Below, in pieces: positions 1-8,863 of a stretch of 64,000 nucleotides of DNA (positions are counted from its first letter, which is position 1; each line of letters opens with the position of its first letter). Where the stretch lies: positions 3,658,001 to 3,722,000 of the forward strand of contig OY764868.1 in the NCBI GenBank assembly GCA_963668545.1. Direction: 5' to 3'. The stretch is from G963662265 sp963668545 (GTDB taxonomy: Bacteria; Spirochaetota; Spirochaetia; CADAEX01). Both the position numbers and the translations under genes were made by a program. The notes under the pieces are model-generated. The model saw nothing but the letters and a program-made list of their open reading frames with translations, ran no database searches and was not told the DNA's origin.

Positions 1-785
1 CCTGATATACCGCAGACTATGCATGAAGCTCCCCCGATTGAAACTGAGAACCCCGGAAAAACAGCTGTAACAGATCCTGCAATCAGGCCGGCGACTGTAA
101 AGTATGTTGATGTATGATATTCAGTGAGCAGGTAATTGACAGCTTTTGATGTCAAGGCAAGACCTGCTGCAATTCCTGCAAAAAAGACAAGAATAAAGGG
201 AATATTGAATTGATTGATTGATTCCAGAACTGTTCCGTAAGTTCCCAGTAAAAGCAGTATAAATGACCCGCTTATTCCCGGCACAATCATGGCAGATGCG
301 GCAATAATACCTGAAAGAAATATTTTAAAGGCAGAAGAGCTGCTGAATAATATTTCTGATTTTTCAGAGGGAGACAGGGGAACACGGCTCAGGGCAGTTA
401 TAAAAACAAAAGCTGCTGTGAACAGGAGAACAGGCGGCAGGCTGAAGCGCTTTATCCCGCTTTTTCTTATGACAAAAGGAAAACTTCCTGCAATTAATCC
501 TGTAAACATGAACCCTGACTGGTCAGGATAATTTTCAAGCATAAAAGATATTATCCCTGAAAACAGAAAAATTCCGGACAGAGTCCCTGCAGTGACTGGA
601 ACAATAATTGCCGTGTTTTTCCTTGAATTTGATGAAAAAGTGCTTATTGCGTTAACAAGGCTGTCATAAATACCTGTTACTACCGCGACTGTCCCCCCGC
701 TGATTCCGGGAATAAGGTTTGCAATACCGATAAGAATCCCGGAAAGGAACAATCTAAACATATATACTGTGTTTTTAACCTTCAT
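1..785 (-). CDS. DUF368 polyprenyl-phosphate flippase (PopT-like), 3' end cut by window
   Basis: Reading the minus strand from the ATG at 785 gives an open frame of at least 261 codons that runs off the window at position 1. The protein is a multi-span membrane protein with an internal duplication: the first half carries 'GIANLIPGISGGT' (about residues 20-32) and the second 'SAMIVPGISGS' (about residues 165-175), the paired signature of the DUF368 family. Members of this family (PopT) were shown to recycle undecaprenyl phosphate across the inner membrane for cell-wall and surface-polymer synthesis. Family lengths are usually about 250-310 residues, so only the last few dozen residues should be missing. 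It is transcribed divergently from the cyclic-nucleotide-binding gene at 930. Family assignment is firm; the transport role is inferred from the family. Confidence 0.9.
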   Translation of the reverse strand, partial: MKVKNTVYMFRLFLSGILIGIANLIPGISGGTVAVVTGIYDSLVNAISTFSSNSRKNTAIIVPVTAGTLSGIFLFSGIISFMLENYPDQSGFMFTGLIAGSFPFVIRKSGIKRFSLPPVLLFTAAFVFITALSRVPLSPSEKSEILFSSSSAFKIFLSGIIAASAMIVPGISGSFILLLLGTYGTVLESINQFNIPFILVFFAGIAAGLALTSKAVNYLLTEYHTSTYFTVAGLIAGSVTAVFPGFSVSIGGASCIVCGIS

Positions 786-881
786 TATTACTATTTCTTG
801 CATATTCTAACAAAAAAAGCAATATTTGTATCATAAATGCAAGAAAATGAAAAATATGTGCAAAAATGCTTGCAAAGTTAA

Positions 882-908
882 TTGACAGCTGATTATTCAT
901 ACTATAGG
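882..908 (+). promoter_or_regulatory. Candidate sigma-70 promoter for the cNMP-binding gene
   Basis: TTGACA (882-887) is followed after 15 nt by TATAGG (903-908). The spacing is short, so this is only a candidate. It lies about 20 nt upstream of the start codon at 930. Confidence 0.35.
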
Positions 909-929
909 CTTACGCTTTGGTGATAAGAT

Positions 930-2303
930 ATGAAAACAAGGCTTGTTAGGTTTTTAAAGGACGATGTCATTTTCACAGAAGGTGACAATACAAGAGAAAT
1001 GTATATCCTCCGTACCGGTTATGTCGAAGTATTTATTAATAGGAATGGAAAAATGGTCAGGATTACCAGACTTGGTAAAGACCATTATATCGGTGAGATG
1101 TCATTCCTGTCAGGGATTCCAAGAAGCGCAACCATAATTGCAAAGACAGATGTTATTGCAAATATGATAACTCCTGATATTCTTTCTGATGAAAATCTGG
1201 GAATTTCAAACTGGGCTGTCAGTATTGCAAAGGTACTGGTAAAAAGGATACTGAAAACTACAAAGAGAGTAAGTTCTCAGCTTGATAATGACAGTGAAAC
1301 GGAAAATAAAGAATGTAAAATAACTCCAGATATAGAAAGTTTTGATGCTGAATATGTTGACAACAGCAGGGAGGGCCGGGTCTATCTTAAAGGCAGCCTG
1401 AGAGAAAAAGGGGTTGAGATAATAAAAAACCGGCTCCGACAGCTTTCTCTGAAAAATGTTTATCCGCTGATTCTGGACTTTTCAGAAGTAATTGATATTG
1501 ATGATTCCGGACTTCATTATCTCTTGTCCCTGACAAAACAGTCAAATATACAAATCGAGAATGTCCAGCTTATTAAAGATAAAGTGCTGTCTATCAAAGG
1601 AATAAGCGATATTCTGGTCAGCAGCAATGCCCCTGCCAGGAAAATTGATAAGGATGAAATCCTTATCAAGCAGGGGGATTTCGGAGACTGTTTATATGTT
1701 GTGAAAAATGGAAGTTTTTCTATTTTTATGGAAACAGAAGAGGGCGAGGTTTTTCTTGATAATGCAGGTGAGGGAGATGTCCTTGGCGAAATGACTCTTA
1801 TCAAACAGGGGCCCAGATCTGCCACAGTACGGGCAGATAAACCTGGATCTGTATATTATGTAGATATAAGGGAATTTTATAATAATATTTATAACATCCC
1901 TGTCTGGTTCATGGATCTTATACAGGGACTGGTACAGAGACTGCGTGATACCAATGAACTTCTGGAACATATTGAAAAGAAAAAGACAAATAAAGAAGAA
2001 GACCATGACTGGTTTAATCCTTTCAGTGTCATTATTGATGACAAACATCCCGGAGAATATGTTCTACGGGGGAACCTCACATTTTCATATTTGCCATTTA
2101 TAAAACAGCTTATTAAAAGCGAGATGCTCAAGGGAACAAAGCATCTTGTATTCCATTTTTATGAGATAAAACAGATTGACAGGGACAGTATCGAGTCTCT
2201 TCTTAATATATATTCTCAGTTGAAAAGGAAAGGAATAACTCTTGATTTAACAGGACCTCAGGATTCAATTCTTGAACTGTTCAGACAGTATCATGTTGAC
2301 TGA
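930..2303 (+). CDS. Protein with two cyclic-nucleotide-binding and two STAS-like domains
   Basis: The 457-residue protein reads as an alternating duplication. A cNMP-binding (CAP_ED) domain spans about residues 1-85 ('IGEMSFLSGIPRSAT', the phosphate-binding cassette). A STAS-like segment spans about 135-215 ('LILDFSEVIDIDDSG'). A second cNMP domain spans about 235-330 ('LGEMTLIKQGPRSAT'), and a second STAS-like segment about 375-457 ('LVFHFYEIKQIDRDS'). There is no helix-turn-helix, kinase or transmembrane segment, so it is likely a cytoplasmic signal integrator rather than a CRP-type transcription factor. Both cassettes keep the Arg of the GE...PRSAT motif that contacts the cyclic phosphate. 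It stands alone, closed by a strong terminator shared with the convergent regulator gene. The ligand and partner are unknown. STAS assignment is weaker than the cNMP assignment. Confidence 0.85.
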   Translation: MKTRLVRFLKDDVIFTEGDNTREMYILRTGYVEVFINRNGKMVRITRLGKDHYIGEMSFLSGIPRSATIIAKTDVIANMITPDILSDENLGISNWAVSIAKVLVKRILKTTKRVSSQLDNDSETENKECKITPDIESFDAEYVDNSREGRVYLKGSLREKGVEIIKNRLRQLSLKNVYPLILDFSEVIDIDDSGLHYLLSLTKQSNIQIENVQLIKDKVLSIKGISDILVSSNAPARKIDKDEILIKQGDFGDCLYVVKNGSFSIFMETEEGEVFLDNAGEGDVLGEMTLIKQGPRSATVRADKPGSVYYVDIREFYNNIYNIPVWFMDLIQGLVQRLRDTNELLEHIEKKKTNKEEDHDWFNPFSVIIDDKHPGEYVLRGNLTFSYLPFIKQLIKSEMLKGTKHLVFHFYEIKQIDRDSIESLLNIYSQLKRKGITLDLTGPQDSILELFRQYHVD

Positions 2304-2316
2304 GCCGGCAGTTTTC

Positions 2317-2359
2317 AACAATTGAATAAACAGATTTTTGTTCTGTTTATTCAATTGTT
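2317..2359. terminator. Bidirectional terminator between convergent genes
   Basis: A perfect 17-bp stem (2317-2333 with 2343-2359, arm sequence AACAATTGAATAAACAG) closes a 9-nt loop, between the stop codons of the cNMP gene (plus) and the RpiR gene (minus). Confidence 0.85.
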
Positions 2360-2365
2360 TGAATT

Positions 2366-3262
2366 CTACATTCTTGACATATCTGAATTGTTGTAATAGC
2401 TTCTCAGATTTTCAAGCCTTTCAAGCGTTTTGAATGCCCCATTTCCCAGTTTTTCAGCTGTTGCTATTATCAGGGCATTTGTAATTGCCATGGGGACAAT
2501 CTGTGACTGGAATGTTCCGAAGGGACCTCTCTTTGCCGAGAGTACAAGATCTGCAGATCTCAGTATAGGATTTGACTGAAGATCTGTTATCAGGAGATTG
2601 GGTATTTTCTCCCTCTTCAGAAATTCCATCAGATATTCATTGTCATAGGAAGATTTATAGAATGATTTGAAAAAGCAGTAGACAATGACAAAATCCTTTT
2701 CTGTTATATGGACAAGCTTTTCAAGAAGGTTCCTTCCTGTCTCTGAAATTCTTGTTGTTTTAAGATCGAATCTGTTAAGCCTGAAATTAAGAAAGCAGGC
2801 AAGAGATTCAGATGTTCCATGTCCGAATATATAGATATTTTCACCTGAGCAGATTTTATCAACTGCCCTGTAGAAAACATCCCTGTCAATGGAATTGACA
2901 GATTTGCCCAGGTAATCGATTTCCTTTTTGATCATGGTTGTATAGAGGAAATCGTCATGAGGCAGTTTGTCCAGGTAGCTCTGTATCTTCTGGGCAGGAT
3001 GGCTGTGATATTTATAATAATTAACCAGTTCCTTTTTCAGTTCAGGAAAGCCCGAGTATCCGATATTTTTTGAGAACCTTACAATTGCCGATTCGCTCAT
3101 TTCAAGCTTTGCTGCAAGCTCGGATATTGAGTAGAATATTGCATCCTGCAGGTTGAATGTTAAATAATCCGCAATTTTTTTAAGCTGTTTTGGAAGATCG
3201 CTGTACTTTGAATGAATGGTCTCCATAATGTCATTTTGTTCCCCTCCGGTTTTTTCTTTCAT
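2366..3262 (-). CDS. MurR/RpiR family transcriptional regulator (HTH + SIS)
   Basis: The 298-residue protein has an N-terminal RpiR-type helix-turn-helix (about residues 12-85; 'SISELAAKLEMSESAIVRFSKNIGYSGF') and a C-terminal SIS sugar-isomerase-like domain (about 125-265; 'IYIFGHGTSESLA'). RpiR regulators usually sense a phosphorylated sugar through the SIS domain. The ATG at 3262 is preceded by GAAGGAA at good spacing, so it is preferred over the Met at residue 13. The gene diverges from the ABC importer at 3398, and the intergenic region contains three related TTATTTTCTA-like motifs. It is therefore the probable local regulator of the importer and phosphatase genes. Domain assignment is clear; ligand and targets are inferred. 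Confidence 0.93.
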   Translation of the reverse strand: MKEKTGGEQNDIMETIHSKYSDLPKQLKKIADYLTFNLQDAIFYSISELAAKLEMSESAIVRFSKNIGYSGFPELKKELVNYYKYHSHPAQKIQSYLDKLPHDDFLYTTMIKKEIDYLGKSVNSIDRDVFYRAVDKICSGENIYIFGHGTSESLACFLNFRLNRFDLKTTRISETGRNLLEKLVHITEKDFVIVYCFFKSFYKSSYDNEYLMEFLKREKIPNLLITDLQSNPILRSADLVLSAKRGPFGTFQSQIVPMAITNALIIATAEKLGNGAFKTLERLENLRSYYNNSDMSRM

Positions 3263-3284
3263 AATGTTGTTCCTTCTGATAGTA

Positions 3285-3383
3285 ATAATTTTCTAAAAAC
3301 TTTTAAATGATAATTATTTTCTAAAATAACACTTGACAGCAGAATATTTCCAGAATATCCTGTTTTTATAGAAAAATAATATC
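3285..3383. promoter_or_regulatory. Divergent regulatory region with repeated RpiR-site candidate and importer promoter
   Basis: Two direct copies of the core ATTTTCTAAAA (within 3285-3298 and 3312-3328) and one inverted, slightly altered copy (3364-3383) surround a promoter-like pair: TTGACA at 3333-3338 and TATCCT at 3356-3361 with a 17-nt spacer. The repeated motif is a plausible operator for the RpiR regulator, placed to block or assist importer transcription. Promoter quality is moderate; the operator assignment is inference. Confidence 0.5.
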
Positions 3384-3397
3384 ATTAGGAGAGGAAA

Positions 3398-4576
3398 ATG
3401 AAAAGATATTTCTATTTGGTTTTTGTTTTTTTATTGATCACACCAATGCTGATGGCTGGCGGAAAAAAAGAGACAGCATCAGCGGAAGTCAAGGATCAAT
3501 GGGCAATGGATGCAAAGGTCGGTGAATATACTGAAAAAACCTTTGACGAGGCAGCGCTTTATGAAGCTGCGAAGGCTGAGGGAGAGGTTAATGTTTATTC
3601 CTACTCCTCGCGTATTACAAAAGTAGCTGAATCATTTGAAAAACAGTATCCGGGGATCAAGGTTAACGGGTATGATATTGATTCTGCTGAAATTATAACA
3701 AAAGTTGTTGCTGAGCAGAATGCTGGGAATTATGAGGCAGATATGATTTTCCTTAAGGATGGACCTACTGTAAGGAATGTTCTTTCAAAAAGAGGAATGG
3801 TTTATAAATATGTTCCTTCAACAATGATGGATAAAGTACCGCAGAAATACAGAGAGCCTTTCCTGGTGCACCATACAAGTACACAGGTAATTATCTATAA
3901 TGATGACAAATACGATAAACCTCCTGTTTCCTCATACTGGGACCTTACAAAGGAAGAGTGGAAAGGAAGAGTTCTTATGCCGGACCCACAGAAACTGTCA
4001 GAGTATATAGAAATTCTTTCAACAGTTGTTCAGCATTCAGATGAAATGGCAGCTGATTATAAAAAAGTATTCGGTAAGGAACTTGAGTTGAGTCCAGGAA
4101 TTGAAAACGCAGGATATGAATGGATTTACAGGCTGATTAAAAATGACCTGGTAATAATGGGATCAACAAATGATGTGGCTAAAGCTGTAGGTCTTTCTGA
4201 TCTTAAAAATCCTCCTGTAGGTATAACATCTACTTCAAGGGTCAGGGACAAGGAAAAAGATCCAAACCTTAAATTCACATTTATTGAAGATGTTTCTCCA
4301 ATGATGGGATTTTCTACCAATGTTATCATGGCTGTGGTTAATAAAGCAAAGCATCCCAATGCTTCAAAGCTGTTGATAAACCACATGATGGGTGATGAAA
4401 AGGCCGGTGCCGGATATAAACCCTATAATACAGTAGGTAACTTCTCTGTAAGAACAGACCATCCCCCTGTAAAGGGAATGAAACCTCTTTCAGAGCTTGA
4501 TCTCTGGGAAGCTGATTCAGATTTTGTCTGGAATGAGGGACAGAAGATCCTGGAGTTCTGGATTTCAAACCTTTAA
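3398..4576 (+). CDS. ABC transporter solute-binding protein, Fbp/Afu/PhnS-like
   Basis: The 392-residue secreted binding protein has a signal peptide ending near 'LMAGGKKE', with no lipobox Cys. Its body resembles the iron(III)/hexose-phosphate/2-aminoethylphosphonate type of family 1 binding proteins: 'EGEVNVYSYSSRITKVAESFEKQYPGI' is the usual first strand and helix, and 'YWDLTKEEWKGRVLMPDP' is a typical mid-domain motif. It is the first gene of a five-gene run (binding protein, fused permease, ATPase, HAD phosphatase, histidine phosphatase) and is separated from the permease gene by a hairpin that likely lets it be expressed at a higher level. An RBS (AGGAGAGG) precedes the ATG. The phosphatase neighbours and the RpiR/SIS regulator favour a phosphorylated organic ligand over iron; that is inference. 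Confidence 0.88.
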   Translation: MKRYFYLVFVFLLITPMLMAGGKKETASAEVKDQWAMDAKVGEYTEKTFDEAALYEAAKAEGEVNVYSYSSRITKVAESFEKQYPGIKVNGYDIDSAEIITKVVAEQNAGNYEADMIFLKDGPTVRNVLSKRGMVYKYVPSTMMDKVPQKYREPFLVHHTSTQVIIYNDDKYDKPPVSSYWDLTKEEWKGRVLMPDPQKLSEYIEILSTVVQHSDEMAADYKKVFGKELELSPGIENAGYEWIYRLIKNDLVIMGSTNDVAKAVGLSDLKNPPVGITSTSRVRDKEKDPNLKFTFIEDVSPMMGFSTNVIMAVVNKAKHPNASKLLINHMMGDEKAGAGYKPYNTVGNFSVRTDHPPVKGMKPLSELDLWEADSDFVWNEGQKILEFWISNL

Positions 4577-4588
4577 AAAAAATAATCA

Positions 4589-4620
4589 AACAGGCTGTTT
4601 TGTTTACAAAACAGCCTGTT
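4589..4620 (+). terminator. Intercistronic hairpin after the binding-protein gene
   Basis: A perfect 14-bp stem (4589-4602 with 4607-4620; arm AACAGGCTGTTTTG) has a 4-nt loop and no U-tract after it. It is better read as an mRNA-stabilising or partial-attenuation hairpin than as a full terminator. Confidence 0.7.
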
Positions 4621-4648
4621 ACTCTAACTGGAGAAATAATAGCAAAAA

Positions 4649-6478
4649 ATGGCACTAATAAATATTTATCAAAATAAATTTTCAAAACTAAAAGATAATA
4701 AACATGTTTATTGGAGCAGGTTCAGAAACTATATCAGACAGCCTCATGTTGTTTTGTCACTTGGTCTGCTTGTTATATTGGTTGTGCTTGTTGTAATACC
4801 AATATTAAAGATGTTTATTGATACTTTTATCTGGCAGCTTGAGGATGTCCGGCTGTCAAATGATGCTGATCCGGGCAAGTTTACACTTTTCCACTGGAAA
4901 AGAATACTTTCATCAAGAATTTCAAAAACTGTTTTATGGACACCTCTATTCAACTCAATTTCCATCGGGGTAGGGATCTCCTTTTTTGCAATGACAATCG
5001 GGGGACTGCTTGCCTGGCTTGTGGCAAGGACAGATATCCCTTTCAGAAAAACAATAACAACAGTTGCAGTTATTCCATATATGATACCTTCATATATTCA
5101 TGCTCTCAGCTGGCTGACACTCTTTAAGAATGACAGGGTAGGAGGGGCCGCCGGAGTGTTTCAGTATCTCACAGGTATTGCTCCCCCGGATTGGGTTTCT
5201 TACGGATTCCTTCCTATTATAGTCACCCTTTCAATCCATTACTTCCCTTATACATTTCTTCTTGTTTCAGCTGCTTTAAAGAGTATTGATTCAAGGCTTG
5301 AAGAATCAGGGGAAATACTCGGAGCTTCAAGAGGTTATATTCTGAAAAGGATTACTTTCCCTCTTGTAATACCAGCCCTCCTTTCAAGTTTTATTCTTAC
5401 TTTTTCAAGGACAATAGGTATTTTCGGTACTCCTTACTTTCTGGGGTCACCTGTAAGGTATTTTACCCTGACAACACAGATTTTTTCAAATATTAACAAC
5501 AGAAATACTGCGACAGGGTATATTCTTGCCTTTATTCTCATGGCACTCTCAACAATAATAATCTTTATCAACCAGCGGATAGTCGGTAAAAGAAAAAGTT
5601 ATGTTACGATAGGAGGAAAAGGCTTTAGAATTACCAGAACTCCTCTGGGAAAAACAAGAATGCTTTTTACAACGCTTGTGATTATCCTGATTATTGTTGC
5701 TGTTATTCTTCCGGTTTTTATGATTATGTTACAGACTATCTCTCTTTATCCTGGAAATTACTCTCTCGAAAATATGACTGTTCTTTTCTGGCTGGGGGAA
5801 GGAGGTACTGAGTTTGCCGAGGGTGAAGCAGGAGTATTGCGAAATGCGGCAATTCTCAAATCAGCCTGGAACAGTATCAGACTCGCAATTATATCATCAA
5901 TAATTGCCGGGTTTATAGGAATTTTTGTTGGATATGCTGTTGTAAAAGGGAGAAATACAAAACTCTCAAATACTCTTGAACAGGTTGCTTTCCTTCCGTA
6001 TTTAGTACCAAGTATAGCTTTCGGCGCTCTTTACCTTGCACTGTTTACACAGAAAATAGGACCTCTGCCTGCTCTGTACGGGACATTCTCGCTGCTTGTT
6101 CTTGTGAGTGTTGCAAAAAATCTCCCGTTTACTTCAAGAACAGGTATTTCCTCAATGATGCAGATAGGAAGTGAGCTTGAGGAGGCCGGAGAAATTTCCG
6201 GAGCAAGATGGGGGAGAAATTTCAGGCGAATTATTCTTCCGCTCAGCATAAGAAGCACTGTATCCGGATTTATACTTGTTTTCATTACTGTCATGAGAGA
6301 ACTTGCCTTGATTGTACTTCTTGTCAGTCCAAATACAAGGACCCTGACCACAATGACATTCCGTTATCAGGAACAGGGGTATGTACAGTTTTCAAGCGCT
6401 ATAAGTATGATGATAATTGTGATAGTTCTGGTTGGTAATTTTGCTGCCAGAAAAATAGCCAAAGTTGAAGAAGATTAA
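4649..6478 (+). CDS. ABC transporter permease, fused two-domain FbpB type
   Basis: The 609-residue inner-membrane protein contains two complete binding-protein-dependent permease domains in tandem, as in FbpB/AfuB. Each has a cytoplasmic EAA-type loop that docks the ATPase: 'EESGEILGASRGYILKRI' (about residues 215-235) and 'EEAGEISGARWGRNFRRI' (about 510-530). About twelve hydrophobic spans are visible. The ATG lies 12-20 nt after a TGGAGAAA ribosome-binding site. It is downstream of the binding protein and 14 nt upstream of the ATPase. One polypeptide therefore supplies both halves of the channel, a typical arrangement for Fbp/Afu importers. Confidence 0.92.
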   Translation: MALINIYQNKFSKLKDNKHVYWSRFRNYIRQPHVVLSLGLLVILVVLVVIPILKMFIDTFIWQLEDVRLSNDADPGKFTLFHWKRILSSRISKTVLWTPLFNSISIGVGISFFAMTIGGLLAWLVARTDIPFRKTITTVAVIPYMIPSYIHALSWLTLFKNDRVGGAAGVFQYLTGIAPPDWVSYGFLPIIVTLSIHYFPYTFLLVSAALKSIDSRLEESGEILGASRGYILKRITFPLVIPALLSSFILTFSRTIGIFGTPYFLGSPVRYFTLTTQIFSNINNRNTATGYILAFILMALSTIIIFINQRIVGKRKSYVTIGGKGFRITRTPLGKTRMLFTTLVIILIIVAVILPVFMIMLQTISLYPGNYSLENMTVLFWLGEGGTEFAEGEAGVLRNAAILKSAWNSIRLAIISSIIAGFIGIFVGYAVVKGRNTKLSNTLEQVAFLPYLVPSIAFGALYLALFTQKIGPLPALYGTFSLLVLVSVAKNLPFTSRTGISSMMQIGSELEEAGEISGARWGRNFRRIILPLSIRSTVSGFILVFITVMRELALIVLLVSPNTRTLTTMTFRYQEQGYVQFSSAISMMIIVIVLVGNFAARKIAKVEED

Positions 6479-6492
6479 AAATTAAAGAGGGA

Positions 6493-7599
6493 ATGATGAG
6501 TTTTGTTGAAATAAAGAATTTAACCAAGAGATGGGGGAGTGTGACTGCTGTAGATGATGTGTCATTCTCCATTGAGGAAAGGTCCTTTCTTACCCTGCTT
6601 GGCCCTTCAGGATGCGGTAAAACTACAATCCTGAGAATGATTGCAGGCCTTGAAACTCCGACAGCAGGAGAGATCCGTATAGGAGATGATATAGTATTTT
6701 CATCTGAGAAAGGCATATGTATTCCCGCAAGGGAAAGAAAGCTCGGTCTGGTTTTTCAGAGTTATGCGCTCTGGCCCCATATGACAGTGTTTGAAAATAT
6801 TGCATTCGGCCTCCGTGTAAAGAAAATGAAGGAAAGTGAGATAGAGAAAAAAGTCAAGGAAGCTCTTGCCTACATGAAGCTTTATGATATGGCAGAAAGA
6901 TATCCGCAGGAAATGAGCGGGGGCCAGCAGCAGCGTGTAGCTCTTGCGAGAATGCTTGCAAGCGAACCTTCAATTTTTCTTATGGATGAACCGCTTTCAA
7001 ACCTTGATGCCAAGCTGAGAATGGAGATGAGGGCTGAAATCAAAAACATTCACAAGCAGGTTGAAGCAACTACACTTTATGTTACCCATGATCAGGTGGA
7101 AGGGCTTACAATGGCTACCGAGATAGCAATTCTGAACAGCGGGAAAATAGAACACAAGGACCATCCGAAAAAAGTATATCATTACCCGGATACAATGTTT
7201 GTCGCTGATTTCATAGGAAGTCCTCCAATCAATATAGTTAAGAGTTCTCTTGCCGGTGAAGGACAGGGTGATAAGGCTGTGATTGGAATTGAAAGCGGAG
7301 ATACTCTGGTTACAGAATACAGCAGGGATAAAATAAGTTCAGAAGATTTCTATTTTGCTGTAAGGCCTGAAAAAATTCTTATAAATTCCGACAGAAAGGA
7401 TAACCAGCTTCCGGGTAAAGTAAAGACAGTCCTTCCGTCAGGCTCGGAAACTGTTATGCAGGTAGAAGTCGGTAAAAATATTTTTAACATTCTGATGCAG
7501 CAGGAAGTTGATTTTTCTTCAGGTGAAAGTGTTAATCTCCATATCCCGTCAGGGAGCATTCTGCTTTATGACAAAAATAAAAAGCTTATAGCTGGATGA
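6493..7599 (+). CDS. ABC transporter ATPase, FbpC/PotA type with TOBE domain
   Basis: The 368-residue cytoplasmic ATPase shows Walker A 'GPSGCGKTT' (about residues 36-44), the ABC signature 'MSGGQQQRVALARML' (about 138), Walker B 'FLMDEP' and the H-loop 'VTHDQ'. The C-terminal portion (about 240-368) looks like the TOBE substrate-control domain of this subfamily. An RBS (AAGAGGG) precedes two overlapping ATGs at 6493 and 6496; the first is used here. It energises the permease encoded directly upstream. Confidence 0.93.
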   Translation: MMSFVEIKNLTKRWGSVTAVDDVSFSIEERSFLTLLGPSGCGKTTILRMIAGLETPTAGEIRIGDDIVFSSEKGICIPARERKLGLVFQSYALWPHMTVFENIAFGLRVKKMKESEIEKKVKEALAYMKLYDMAERYPQEMSGGQQQRVALARMLASEPSIFLMDEPLSNLDAKLRMEMRAEIKNIHKQVEATTLYVTHDQVEGLTMATEIAILNSGKIEHKDHPKKVYHYPDTMFVADFIGSPPINIVKSSLAGEGQGDKAVIGIESGDTLVTEYSRDKISSEDFYFAVRPEKILINSDRKDNQLPGKVKTVLPSGSETVMQVEVGKNIFNILMQQEVDFSSGESVNLHIPSGSILLYDKNKKLIAG

Positions 7600-7605
7600 A
7601 TAAAA

Positions 7606-7633
7606 TGCCGGAATACATTTAAGTATTCCGGCA
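7606..7633 (+). terminator. Intercistronic hairpin after the ATPase gene
   Basis: An 11-bp stem (7606-7616 with 7623-7633; arm TGCCGGAATAC) has a 6-nt loop and no T-tract. It may attenuate transcription into the phosphatase genes. Confidence 0.6.
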
Positions 7634-7681
7634 CCGTATAAATAATTACATAAATATTAACTCGGATTAAGGATTTTAGAT

Positions 7682-8737
7682 ATGACAGGAAAGGTATATT
7701 CAGGCGCATGGATGACAGATATTGATGACACACTGATAGAATCAGGAGTTATGCCGGATGACGAGTGGATCCTCTGGCTCTCGGAAAAAATAAAGATTCT
7801 GAAGAAAAACAATATTGCCTGGATTCCCATGAGCGGGGTAGCCCTTGTAAAGCTTGGTCCCAGAATCCTTTTCAGGCTGCCAGAGGAACTCCTTTCCCAT
7901 GTCCTTTACTATGGAGGAGACGGAAGTCAGAAATATTATTACAGCACCGACTCCGGCTGCTGGAATGAGGATGAAGGATTCAGGACTGTTTTCAGCGATG
8001 CACAGGGGATAGCTGTTCTTGGAAAGGATAAATATAAAGATATACTTTTTGAGCAGCAGGGAGAAGAGAATAAAGGGGAAGCTGAAGAAAGGACAGCTTC
8101 CGCCTGCAGATTTCTTGAAGAGAAGGGGTTTCCGTCTGGAACTTCAATACTGGATGAAATGAAGGATATTCTGAAAAAAAGGGGATATGATCCTGATGCT
8201 TCTGAAACTTATTTCAGGGGAGGCTCTGTCAGCTGGATGATGCTGGGTGATATCTCATCAGAGCCTTATAAGACAGAAAAAGCTGTCAGTGTCAGAAAAG
8301 AACTTATTTCCCATGCGGAAAAAAGACTGAAGGAATTGAACTGGCTTTCTGATATAGGGGAAAGACCGATTGTAATCCCTTTCCCCGGAGCAAGGGGGAT
8401 AAAGTTTGTTCTGAAAGGGAATAATAAGGAAAAAGCCACCAGAAATATTGTGGATTCTGAAGGTATAAAGCCTGAAAATATAGTTTTTGCCGGTAATGAA
8501 ATTTTTGAGGGTGGTAATGACAATATGATCAGAAACATTGAAGAAATTACTCTCCTTTCTTTCGGGGAAAATACAGATCCGGGAAAAAATATTGTTTCCG
8601 GCGGAATCGGGGTTGAGGCTAACAGATGCTGGATGAATGCTGTGTGCAGAGAGCTTGAGAACGGTTCATCATGGCCTGAAATAATCGGTATGATAAAAAA
8701 AGGAAGCATAAATCCGGAATCAGTAAAATTGAATTAA
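7682..8737 (+). CDS. HAD-superfamily phosphatase, Cof/sucrose-phosphatase-like
   Basis: The 351-residue cytoplasmic hydrolase opens with HAD motif I 'DIDDTLI' (nucleophile Asp about residue 14), has motif II 'WIPMSGV' and motif IV 'FAGNEIFEGGND' near residue 265-280, with a large central cap insertion as in the Cof/sucrose-phosphatase group. A weak RBS (AAGGA) precedes the ATG. It follows the ABC importer and precedes a second phosphatase, so it may remove phosphate from the imported or derived compound. The motif IV glycine/asparagine arrangement is slightly unusual for the class. Substrate not predictable from sequence. Confidence 0.8.
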   Translation: MTGKVYSGAWMTDIDDTLIESGVMPDDEWILWLSEKIKILKKNNIAWIPMSGVALVKLGPRILFRLPEELLSHVLYYGGDGSQKYYYSTDSGCWNEDEGFRTVFSDAQGIAVLGKDKYKDILFEQQGEENKGEAEERTASACRFLEEKGFPSGTSILDEMKDILKKRGYDPDASETYFRGGSVSWMMLGDISSEPYKTEKAVSVRKELISHAEKRLKELNWLSDIGERPIVIPFPGARGIKFVLKGNNKEKATRNIVDSEGIKPENIVFAGNEIFEGGNDNMIRNIEEITLLSFGENTDPGKNIVSGGIGVEANRCWMNAVCRELENGSSWPEIIGMIKKGSINPESVKLN

Positions 8738-8755
8738 AAATAAATTTCCTCCTTT

Positions 8756-8812
8756 TCTCCCTTTGCTGTCTGGCTGCCGGAAAACTTAAAGGCGCAAAGG
8801 GGGATTTTTTTT
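8756..8812 (+). terminator. Rho-independent terminator
   Basis: An 11-bp stem with one G-U pair (8756-8766 with 8794-8804) is followed directly by a run of eight T. It follows the HAD phosphatase gene, so the histidine phosphatase downstream may be read partly from its own promoter. Confidence 0.8.
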
Positions 8813-8863
8813 ATTGAATTATTTGTTTATAATGCTGTAAATATTAACGGATGAGGAAAGTGT

